The translations under genes were made by a program, and so were the position numbers. The notes under the pieces were generated by a model. The model did not search any database, was not told where the DNA came from, and worked only from the letters and a program-made list of their open reading frames with translations. 64,000 bases of DNA from Bromus sterilis (taxonomy: Eukaryota; Streptophyta; Magnoliopsida; Poales; Poaceae), in contig OX465601.1 of NCBI GenBank assembly GCA_950022295.1, positions 116,083,501 to 116,147,500 on the forward strand, read 5' to 3'. Below are positions 1-12,000 of this stretch, piece by piece; position 1 is the first letter of the stretch, and every line of letters begins with the position of its first letter.

Positions 1-326
1 GCAAATGAAGTCAGAAAGGGTTGAAATTTTAGTATGTGGCTTTGAATGCTGCATCTTCGATGCAAAAAAAGTCTTGAGTTGAAATAAGTTTAGAAAAATG
101 AAATGCCTTTGAAACACATGTCTTTTCGTCTGAAACCCTCGTACTTTGCAACAGATTGTCCAGTTTGTACACGAAGCGCATCCAGTTTTTGCCGTAATCC
201 TCTCAACGTTTGCACACATGCTATGTGGTTCAAATGATGATACCATGCCAAGTTTCAACCTTTTCAGAGTTCAGTTGTAGTGCTTTCAAATTACAGGGTC
301 ATTTAGCTCAAAATAAATCATTAAAT
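1..326. repeat. Left-edge monomer, missing its first 12 bases
   Basis: The window opens at monomer base 13 (GCAAATGAAG), and 326 bases plus the 12 missing ones make exactly 338. The array therefore continues to the left. Confidence 0.95.
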
Positions 327-2116
327 GCATGAAAAATAGCCAATTAAGTCAGAAAGGGTTGAAATTTTAGTATGTGGCTTTGAATGCTGTATGTTGGATG
401 CAAAAAAAAGTCTTGAGTTGAAATAAGTTTAAAAAAATGAAATTCCTTGGAAACAGATGTGTTTTCGTCTGAAACGCTCGTACTTTGAAAGAGATAGTCC
501 AGTTTGTACACGAAGTGCATCCAGTTTTTACCGTAATCCTCTCAACTTTTGCACACATGCTATGTGGGTCAAATGATGATACGATGCCAAGTTTCAACCT
601 TTTCTGAGTTCAGTTGTAGTGCTTTCCAATTACAGGGTCATTTAGCTCAAAATAAATCATTAAATGCATGAAAAATAGCCAATGAAGTCAGAATGGGTTG
701 AAATTTTAGTATGTGGCTTTGAATGCTGTATGTTGGATGCAAAAAAAAGTATTGAGTTGAAATAAGTTTAGAAAAATGAAATTCCTTTGAAACAGATGTG
801 TTTTCGTCTGAAACGCTCGTACTTTGAAAGAGATGGTCCAGTTTGTACACGAAGTGCATCTAGTTTTTACCGTAATCCTCTCAACTTTTGCAAACATGCT
901 ATGTGGGTCAAATGATGATACCATGCCAAGTTTCAACCTTTTCTGAGTTCGGTTCTAGTGCTTTCCAATTACAGGGTCATTTAGCTCAAAATAAATCATT
1001 AAATGCATGAAAAATAGCAAATGAAGTCAGAAAGGGTTGAAATTTTAGTATGTGGCTTTGAATGCTGCATGTTGGATGAAAAAAAAGTCTTGAGTTGACA
1101 TAATTTTAGAAAAATGAAATGCCTTTAATACAGATGTGTTTTCGTATGAAACCCTGGTACTTTGAAATAGATGGTCTAGTTTGTACACGAAGTGCATCCA
1201 GTTTTTGCCGTAATCCTCTCAACTTTTGCACACATGCTATGTGCATCAAATAATGATACCATGACAAGTTTCAACCTTTTCTAAGTTCAGTTGTAGTGCT
1301 TTCCAATTACAGGGTCATTTAGCTCAAAATAAATCATTAAATGCATGAAAAATAGCAAATGAAATCAGAAAGGGTTGAAATTTTAGTATGTGGCTTTAAA
1401 TGCTGCATGTTGGATTGTAAAAAAGTCTTGAGTTGAAATAAGCTTAGAAAAATGAACTGCCTTTGAAACACATGTGTTTTCGTATGAAACCCTCGTACTT
1501 TGAAAGAGATGGTCCAGTTTGTACACGAAGTGCATCCAGTTTTTGCCGTAATCTTCTCAACTTTTGCACACATTCTATGTGGGTCAAATGATGATACCAT
1601 GCAAGGTTTCAACCTTTTCTGAGTTCAATTGTAGTGCTTTCTAATTACAGGGTCATTTAGCTGAAAAAAAATCATTAAATTCATGAAAAATAGCAAATGA
1701 AGTCAGATAGGGTTGTAATTTTAGTATGTGGCTTTGAATGTTGCATGTTGGATGCAAAAAAGTCTTGAGTTGAAATAAGTTTAGAAAAATGAAATGCCTT
1801 TGAAACACATGTGTTTTCGTCTGAAACCCTCGTACTTTGAAAGAGATGGTCCAGTTTGTACACGAAGTGCATCCAGTTTTTGCCGTAATCCTCTCAACTT
1901 TTGCACACATGCTATGTGGGTCAAATGATGATACCATGCCAAGTTTCAACCTTTTCTGAGTTCAGTTGTAGTGCTCTCCAATTACAGGGTCATTTAGCTC
2001 AAAATAAATCATTAAATTCATGAAAAATAGCAAATGAAGTCAGATAGGGTCGAAATTTTAGTATGTGGCTTATAATGTTGCATGTTGGATGCAAAAAAAA
2101 GTCTTGAGTTGAAATA

Positions 2117-3469
2117 TGTTTAGAAAAATGAAATGCCTTTGAAACACATGTGTTTTCGTCTGAAACCCACGCACTTTGAAAGAGATGGTCCAGTTTGTAC
2201 CCGAAGTGCATCCAATATTTGCGGTAATCCTCTCAACTTTTGCACACATGCTATGTGCGTCAAATGATTATACCATGCCAAGTTTCAACCTTTTCTGAGT
2301 TCAGTTGTAGTGCTTTCCAATTACAGGATCATTTAGCTCAAAATAAATCATTAAATGCATGAAAAATAGCAAATGATTTCAGAAAGGGTTGAAATTTTAG
2401 TATGTGGCTTTGAATGCTGCATGTTGGATGTAAAAAAAGTCTTGAGTTGATATAAGTTTAGAAAAATGAAATGCCTTTGATACAGATGTGTTTTCGTATG
2501 AAACCCTCGTACTTTGAAAGAGATGGTCCAGTTTGTGCTCGAAGTGCATCCAGTTTTTGCTGTAATCCTCTCAACTTTTTCACACATGCTATTTGCGTCA
2601 AATGATGATACCATGCCAAGTTTCAACCTTTTCTGAATTCAGTTGTAGTGCTTTCCAATTACAGGGTCATTTAGCTCAAAATAAATCATTAAATGCATGA
2701 AAAATAGCAAATGAAGTAAGAAAGGGTTGAAATTTTAGTATGTGGCTTTGAATGCTGCATGTTGGATGCAAAAAAAGTCTTGAGTTGAAAGAAGCTTAGA
2801 AAAATAAACTTCCTTTGAAACAGATGTGTTTTCGTCTGAAACCCTCGTATTTTGAAAGAGATGGTCCAGTTTGTACACGAAGTGCATCTAGTTTTTGCCA
2901 TAATCCTCTCAAATTTTGCACACATGTTATGTTGGTCAAATGATGGTACCATGCCAAGTTTCAACATTTTCTGAGTTCAGGGTTAGTGCTTTCCAATTAC
3001 AGGGTCATTTAGCTCAAAATAAATCATTAAATGCATGAAAAATAGCAAATGAAGTCAGAAAGGGTTGAAATTTTATTATATGGCTTTGAATGCTGCATCT
3101 TCGATGCAAAAAAAGTCTTGAGTTGAAATAAGTTTAGAAAAATGAAATGTCGTTGAAACACATGTGTTTTCGTCTGAAACCCTCGTACTTTGAAAGAGAT
3201 TGTCCAGTTTGTACACGAAGTGCATCCAATTTTTGCCGTAATCCTCTCAACTTTTTCACACATGCTATGTGGTTCAAATGATGATACCATGCCAAGTTTC
3301 AACCTTTTCTGAGTTCAGTTGTAGTGCTTTCCAATTACAGGGTCATTTAGCTCAAAATAAATCATTAAATGCATGAAAAATAGCAAATGAAGTCAGAAAG
3401 GGTTGAAATTTTAGTATGTGGCTTTGAATTCTGTATGTTGGATGCAAAAAAAAGTCTTGAGTTGAAATA
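2117..3469. repeat. Four-monomer duplication, copy A (1353 bp)
   Basis: Offset to copy B is a constant 1353 bp across four monomers. Shared private markers include ACCCACGCAC, a TTTGCGGTAA variant, GTGCTCGAAG and TTATGTTGGTC. The breakpoint lies in the shared stretch ending at 2116/3469/4822; the next base separates the junction types (T at 2117 and 3470, A at 4823). Confidence 0.9.
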
Positions 3470-4822
3470 TGTTTAGAAAAATGAAATGCCTTTGAAACAC
3501 ATGTGTTTTCGTCTGAAACCCACGCACTTTGAAAGAGATGGTCCAGTTTGTACCCGAAGTGCATCCAATATTTGCGGTAATCCTCTCAACTTTTGCACAC
3601 ATGCTATGTGCGTCAAATGATTATACCATGCCAAGTTTCAACCTTTTCTGAGTTCAGTTGTAGTGCTTTCCAATTACAGGATCATTTAGCTCAAAATAAA
3701 TCATTAAATGCATGAAAAATAGCAAATGATTTCAGAAAGGGTTGAAATTTTAGTATGTGGCTTTGAATGCTGCATGTTGGATGTAATAAAAGTCTTGAGT
3801 TGATATAAGTTTAGAAAAATGAAATGCCTTTGATACAGATGTGTTTTCGTATGAAACCCTCGTACTTTGAAAGAGATGGTCCAGTTTGTGCTCGAAGTGC
3901 ATCCAGTTTTTGCTGTAATCCTCTCAACTTTTTCACACATGCTATTTGCGTCAAATGATGATACCATGCCAAGTTTCAACCTTTTCTGAATTCAGTTGTA
4001 GTGCTTTCCAATTACAGGGTCATTTAGCTCAAAATAAATCATTAAATGCATGAAAAATAGCAAATGAAGTAAGAAAGGGTTGAAATTTTAGTATGTGGCT
4101 TTGAATGCTGCATGTTGGATGCAAAAAAAGTCTTGAGTTGAAAGAAGCTTAGAAAAATAAACTTCCTTTGAAACATATGTGTTTTCGTCTGAAACCCTCG
4201 TACTTTGAAAGAGATGGTCCAGTTTGTACACGAAGTGCATCTAGTTTTTGCCATAATCCTCTCAAATTTTGCACACATGTTATGTTGGTCAAATGATGGT
4301 ACCATGCCAAGTTTCAACATTTTCTGAGTTCAGGGTTAGTGCTTTCCAATTACAGGGTCATTTAGCTCAAAATAAATCATTAAATGCATGAAAAATAGCA
4401 AATGAAGTCAGAAAGGGTTGAAATTTTATTATGTGGCTTTGAATGCTGCATCTTCGATGCAAAAAAAGTCTTGAGTTGAAATAAGTTTAGAAAAATGAAA
4501 TGTCGTTGAAACACATGTGTTTTCGTCTGAAACCCTCGTACTTTGAAAGAGATTGTCCAGTTTGTACACGAAGTGCATCCAATTTTTGCCGTAATCCTCT
4601 CAACTTTTTCACACATGCTATGTGGTTCAAATGATGATACCATGCCAAGTTTCAACCTTTTCTGACTTCAGTTGTAGTGCTTTCCAATTACAGGGTCATT
4701 TAGCTCAAAATAAATCATTAAATGCATGAAAAATAGCAAATGAAGTCAGAAAGGGTTGAAATTTTAGTATGTGGCTTTGAATTCTGTATGTTGGATGCAA
4801 AAAAAAGTCTTGAGTTGAAATA
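3470..4822. repeat. Four-monomer duplication, copy B (1353 bp)
   Basis: Near-identical to the preceding 1353 bp. Only scattered single-base differences were noticed, for example GTAATAAAAG for GTAAAAAAAG near 3783 and CATATG for CAGATG near 4174. The high identity against diverse surroundings says the duplication is young compared with the monomers it contains. Confidence 0.9.
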
Positions 4823-7800
4823 AGTTTAGAAAAATGAAATGCCTTTGAAACAGATGTGTTTTCGTCTGAAACGCTCGTACTTTGAAACAGATGGTCCAGT
4901 TTGTACACGAAGTGCATCCAGTTTTTACCGTAATCCTCTCTACTTTTGCACACATGCTATGTGGGTCAAATGATGATACGATGCCAAGTTTCAACCTTTT
5001 CTGAGTTCAGTTGTAGTGCTTTCCAATTACAGGGTCATTTAGCTCAAAATAAATCATTAAATGCATGAAAAATAGCAAATGAAGTCAGAAAGGGTTGAAA
5101 TTTTAGTATGTGGCTTTGAATGCTGCATGTTGGTTGCAAAAAAGTCTTGAGTTGACATCAGTTTAGAAAAACCAAATGCCTTTGATACAGATGTGTTTTC
5201 GTATGAAACCCTGGTACTTTGAAATAGATGGTCCAGTTTGTACACGAAGTGCATCCAGTTTTTGCCGTAATCCTCTCAACTTTTGCACACATACTATGTG
5301 CGTCAGATAATGATACCATGACAAGTTTCAACCTTTTCTTAATTCAGTTGTAGTGCTTTCCCATTACAGGGTCATTTAGCTCAAATAAATCATTAAATGC
5401 ATGAAAAATAGCAAATGAAGTCAGAAAGGGTTGAAATTTTAGTATGTGGCTTTGAATGCTACATGTTGGATGCAAAAAAAGTCTTGAGTTGAAATAATCT
5501 TAGAAAAATGAACTGCCTTTGAAACACATGTGTTTTCGTCTGAAACCCTCGTACTTTGAAAGAGATGGTCCAGTTTGTACACGAAGTGCATCTAGTTTTT
5601 GCCGTAATCCTCCCAACTTTTGCACACATGTTGTGTGGGTCAAATTATGATACCATGCCAAGTTTCAACCTTTTCTGAGTTCAGGGTTAGTGCTTTCCAA
5701 TTACAGGGTCATTTAGCTCAAAATAAATCATTAAATGCATGAAAAATAGCAAATGAAGTCAGAAAAGGTTAAAATTTTAGTATGTGGCTTTGCATGCTGC
5801 ATCTTTGTTGCAAAAAAAGTCTTGAGTTGACATAAGTTTAGAAAAATGAAATGCCTTTGATACAGATGTGTTTTCGTATGAAACCCTGGTACTTTGAAAT
5901 AGATGGTCCAGTTTGTACACGAAGTGCATCCAGTTTTTGCCGTAATCCTCTCAACTTTTGCACACATGCTATGTGCGTCAGATAATGATACCATGACAAG
6001 TTTCAACCTTTTCTGAGTTCAGTTGTAGTGCTTTCCAATTACAGGGTCATTTAGCTCAAAATAAATCATTAAATTCATGAAAAATAGCAAATGAAGTCAG
6101 ATAGGGTCGAAATTTTAGTATGTGGCTTTGAATGTTGCATGTTGGATGCAAAAAAAAGTCTTGAGTTGAAATAAGTTTAGAAAAATGAAATGCCTTTGAA
6201 ACACATGTGTTTTCGTCTGAAACCCACGTACTTTGAAAGACATGGTCCAGTTTGTACACGAAGTGCATCCAATTTTGCCGTAATCCTCTCAACTTTTGCA
6301 CACATGTTGTGTGCGTCAAATGATTATACCATGCCAAGTTTCAACCTTTTCTGAGTTCAGTTGTAGTGCTTTCCAATTACAGGATCATTTAGCTCAAAAT
6401 AAATCATTAAATGCATGAAAAATAGCAAATGAAGTCAGAAAGGGTTGAAATTTTAGTATGTGGCTTCGAATGCTGCATCTTCGATGCAAAAAAAGTGTTG
6501 AGTTGAAATAAGTTTAGAGAAATGAAATGCCTTTGAAACACATGTGTTTTCGTCTGAAACCCTCGGACGTTGAAATAGATGGTCCAGTTTATACACGAAG
6601 TGCATCCTGTTTTTGCCGTAATCCTCTCAACTTTCGCACACATGCTATGTGGTTGAAATGATGATACCATGCCAAGTTTCAACCTTTTCTGAGTTCAGTT
6701 GTAGTGCTTTCCAATTACGGGGTCATTTAGCTCAAAATAAATCATTAAATGCATGAAAAATAGCAAATAAAGTCAGAACGGGTTGAAATTTTAGTATGTG
6801 GCTTTGAATGCTGCATGTTGGATGCAAAAAAAGTCTTGAGTTGACATAAATTTAGAAAAATGAAATGCCTTTGAAACACATGTGTTTTCGTATGAAACCC
6901 TCGTACTTTGAAAGAGATGGTCCAGTTTGTACATGAAGTGCATCCAATTTTTGCCGTAATCCTCTCAACTTTTGCACACATGTTGTGTGGGTCAAATGAT
7001 GATACCATGCCAAGTTTCAACCTTTTCTGAGTTCGGTTGTAGTGCTTTCCAATTACAGGGTCATTTAGCTCCAAATAAATCATTAAATGCATGAAAAATA
7101 GCAAATGAAGTCAGAAAGGGTTGAAATTTTAGTATGTGGCTTTGAATGATGCATGTTGGATGCAAAAAAAGTCTTGAGTTGACATAAGTTTAGAAAAATG
7201 AAATGCCTTTGAAACACGTGTGTTTTCGTATGAAACCCTCGTACTTTGAAAGAGATGGTCCATTTTGTACACGAAGTGCATCCAGTTTTTGCCGTAATCT
7301 TCTCAACTTTTGCACACATGCTATGTGGGTCAAATGATGATACGATGCCAAGTTTCAACCTTTTCTGAGTTTAGTTGTAGTGCTTTCCTATTACAGGGTC
7401 ATTTAGCTCAAAATAAATCATTAAATGCATGAAAAACAGCAAATGAAGTCAGAAAGGGTTGAAATTTTAGTATGTGGCTTTGAATGCTGCATGTTGGATG
7501 CAAAAAAAGTCTTGAGTTGACATAAGTTTAGAAAAATGAAATGCCTTTGAAACACATGTGTTTTCGTATGAAACCCTTGTACTTTGAAAGAGATGGTCCA
7601 TTTTGTACACGAAGTGCATCCAGTTTTTGCCGTAATCTTCTCAACTTTTGCACACATGCTATGTGGGTCAAATGATGATACGATGCCAAGTTTCAACCTT
7701 TTTTGAGTTTAGTTGTGGTGCTTTCCAATTACAGGGTCATTTAGCTCAAAATAAATCATTAAGTGCATGAAAAATAGCAAATGAAGTCAGAAAGGGTTGA

Positions 7801-9014
7801 AATTTTAGTATGTGGCTATGAATGCTGCATGTTAGATCCAAAAAAAGTCTTGAGTTGACATAAATTTAGAAAAATGAAATGCCTTTGAAACACATGTGTT
7901 TTCGTATGAAACCCTCGTACTTTGAAAGAGATGGTCCAGTTTGTACACGAAGTGCATCCAGTTTTTGCCGTAATCTTCTCAACTTTGCACACATGCTATG
8001 TGCGTCAAATGATGATACCATGCCAAGTTTCAACCTTTTCTGAGTTCAATTGTAGTGCTTTCTAATTACAGGGTCATTTAGCTCAAAATAAATCATTAAA
8101 TGCATGAAAAATAGCAAATGAAGTCAGATAGGGTTGAAATTTTAGTATGTGGCTTTGAATGCTGCATGTTGGATGCAAAAAAAGTCTCGAGTTGACATAA
8201 ATTTACAAAAATGAAATGCCTTTGAAACACATGTGTTTTCGTCTGAAACCCTCGTACTTTGAAAGAGATGGTCCAGTTTGTACATGAAGTGCATCCAGTT
8301 TTTGCCGTAATCTTCTCAACTTTGCACACATGCTATGTGGGTCAAATGATGATACCATGCCAAGTTTCAACCTTTTCTGAGTTCAATTGTAGTGCTTTCT
8401 AATTACAGGGTCATTTAGCTCAAAATAAATCATTAAATTCATGAAAAATAGCAAATGAAGTCAGATAGGGTTGAAATTTTAGTATGTGGCTTTGAATGTT
8501 GCATGTTGGATGCAAAAAGGTCTTGATTTGAAATAAGTTTACAAAAATGAAATGCCTTTGAAACACATGTGTTTTCGTCTGAAGCCCTCGTACTTTGAAA
8601 GAGATGGTCCAGTTTGTACACAAAGTGCATCTAGTTTTTGCCGTAATCCTCTCAACTTTTGCACACATGTTATGTGGGTCAAATGATGATACCATGCCAA
8701 GTTTCAATCTTTTCTGAGTTCAGGGTTAGTGCTTTCCAATTACAGGGTCATTTAGCTCAAAATAAATCATTAAATGCATGAAAAATAGCAAATGAAGTCA
8801 GAAAGGGTTCAAATTTTAGTATGTGGCTTTGAATGCTGCATGTTGGATGCAAAAAAAGTCTTGAGTTGACATATGTTTAGAAAAATGAAATGCCTTTGAA
8901 ACACATGTCTTTTCGTATGAAACCCTCGTAGTTTGAAAGAGATGGTCCATTTTGTGAAAGAAGTGCATCCAGTTTTTGCCGTAATCTTCTCAACTTTTAC
9001 ACACATGCTATGTG

Positions 9015-12000
9015 GGTCAAATGATGATAGCATGCCAAGTTTCAAACTTTTCTGAGTTCAGTTGTAGTGTTTTCAATTACAGGGTCATTTAGCTCAAAAT
9101 AAATCATTAAATGCATGAAAAATAGCAAATGAAGTCAGAAAGGGTTGAAATTTGAGTATGTGGCTTTGAATGCTGTATGTTGGATGCAAAAAAAAGTCTT
9201 GAGTTAAAATAAGTTTAGAAAAATTAAATGCTTTTGAAACAGATGTGTTTTCGTCTGAAACCCTCGTACTTTGAAATAGATGGTCCAGTTTGTACACGAA
9301 ATGCATCCAGTTTTTGCCGTAATCCTCTCAACTTTTGCACACATGCTATGTGCGTCAAATGATGATACCTTGACAAGTTTCAACCTTTTCTGAGTTCAGT
9401 TGTAGTGGTTTCCAATTACAGGGTCATTTAGCTCAAAATAAATCATTAAATGCATGAAAAATGGCAAATGAAGTCAGAAAGGGTTGACATTTTAGTATGT
9501 GGCTTTGAATGCTGCATGTTGGATGCAAAAAAAGTCTTGAGTTGACATAAGTTTAGAAAAATGAAATGCCTTTGAAACACATGTGTTTTCGTATGAAACC
9601 CACGTACTTTGAAAGAGATGGTCCAGTTTGTACACGAAGTGCATCTAGTTTTTACCGTAATCCTGTCAACTTTTGCACACACGCTATGTGGGTCAAATGA
9701 TGATACCATGCCAAGTTTCAACCTTTTCTGAGTTCGGTTGTAGTGCTTTCCAATTACAGGGTCATTTAGCTCAAAATAAATCACTAAATGCATGAAAAAT
9801 AGCAAATGAAGTCAGAAAGGGTTGAAATTTTAGTATGTGGCTTTGAATGCTGCATGTTGGATGCAAAAAAAGTCTTGAGTTGACATAAGTTTAGAAAAAT
9901 GAAATGCCTTTGAAACACATGTGTTTTCGTATGAAACCCTCGTACTTTGAAAGAGATGGTCCAGCTTGTACACGAAGTGCATCCATTTTTTGCCGTAATC
10001 TTCTCAACTTTTGCACACATGCTATGTGGGTCAAATGATGATACCATGCCAAGTTTCAACCTTTTCTGAGTTCAGTTTTAGTGCTTTCCAATTACAAGGT
10101 CATTTAGCTGAAAATAAATCATTAAATGCATGAAAAATAGCAAAAGAAGTCAGAAAGGGTTGAAATTTTAGTATGTGGCTTTGAATGCTGCATGTTGGAT
10201 GCAAAAAAATTCTTGAGTTGACATAAGTTTAGAAAAATGAAATGCTTTTGAAACACATGTGTTGTCGTATGAAACCCTCGTAGTTTGAAAGAGATGGTCC
10301 ATTTTGTACACGAAGTGCATCCAGTTTTTGGCGTAATCTTCTCAACTTTTGCACACATGCTATGTGGGTCAAATGATGATACCATGCCAAGTTTCAACCT
10401 TTTCTGAGTTCAGTTGTAGTGCTTTCCAATTACAGGGTCATTTAGCTCAAAATAAATCATTAAATGCATGAAAAATAGCAAATGAAGTCAGATAGGGTTG
10501 AAATTTTAGTATGTGGCTTTGAATGTTGCATGTTGGATGCAAAAAAGTCTTGATTTCAAATAAGTTTAGAAAAATGAAATGCCTTTGAAACACATGTGTT
10601 TTCGTCTGAAACCCTCGTACTTTGAAAGAGATGGTCCAGCTTGTACACGAAGTGCATCCAGTTTTTGCCATAATCCTCTCAACTTTTGCACACATGCTAT
10701 GTGGGTCAAATGATGATACCATGCCAAGTTTCAACCTTTTCTGAGTTCAGTTGTAGTGCTTTCCAATTACAGGGTCATTTAGCTCATAATAAATCATTAA
10801 ATGCATGAAAAATATCAAATGAAGTCAGAAAGGGTTGAAATTTTAGTATGTGGCTTTGAATGTTGTATGTTGGATGCAAAAAAAGTCTTGAGTTGAAATA
10901 AGTTTAGAAAAATGAAATGGCTTTGAAACATATGTGTTTTCGTCTGAAAAGCTCGTACTTTGAAAGAGATGGTCCAATTTGTACACGAAGTGCATCCAGT
11001 TTTTACCGTAATCCTCTCAACTTTTGCACTCATGCTATGTGGGTCAAATTATGATACCATGCCAAGTTTCAACCTTTTCCGAGTTCAGTTGTAGTGCTTT
11101 CCAATTACAGGGTCATTTAGCTCAAAATAAATCATTAAATGCATGAAAAATAGCAAATGAAGTCAGAAAGGGTTGAAATTATAGTATGTGGCTTTGAATG
11201 CTGTATGTTGGATGAAAAAAAAGTCTTGAGTTGAAATAAGTTTAGAAAAATGAAATGCCTTTGAAACAGATGTGTTTTCGTCTGAAACGCTCGTACTTTG
11301 AAAGAGATGGTCCACTTTGTACGCGAAGTGCATCCAGTTTTTACCGTAATCCTCTCAACTTTTGCACACATGCTATGTGGGTCAAATGATGATACCATGC
11401 CAAGTTTCAACCTTTTCTGAGTTCGGTTGTAGAGCTTTCAAATTACAGGGTCATTTAGCACAAAATAAATCATTAAATGCATGAAAAATAGCAAATGAAG
11501 TCAGAAAGGGTTGAAATTTTAGTATGTGGCTTTGAATGCTGCATGTTGGTTGCAAAAAAAGTCTTGAGTTGACATAAGTTTAGAAAAATGAAATGCCTTT
11601 GATACAGATGTGTTTTCGTATGAAACCCTGGTACTTTGAAATAGATGGTCCAGTTTGTACACGAAGTACGTCCAGTTTTTGCCGTAATCCTCTCAACTTT
11701 TGCACACATGCTATGTGCGTCAAATAATGATACCATGACAAATTTCAACCTTTTCTGAGTTCAGTTGTAGTGCTTTCCAATTACAGGGTCATTTAGCTCA
11801 AAATAAATCATTAAATGCATGAAAAATAGCAAATGAAGTCAGAAAGGGTTGAATTTTTCCTATGTGGCTTTGAATGCTACATGTTGGATGCCAAAAAAGT
11901 CTTGAGTTGAAATAAGTTTAGAAAAATGAACTGCCTTTGAAACACATGTGTTTTCGTCTGAAACCCTCGTACTTTGAAAGAGATGGTCCAGTTTGTACAC

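Larger units (their letters stand above)
1..9014. repeat. Domain I: diverse monomers without a regular higher-order period
   Basis: About 26 monomers lie here. Neighbours differ from the consensus at roughly a dozen or more sites each; the one at 1005-1342 has about 13 differences by eye, including CTGGTAC for CTCGTAC and a GACATA variant. Several variants recur at spacings of 4-17 monomers rather than in a fixed order. The right limit is the left breakpoint of the 7-kb duplication. Confidence 0.8.
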
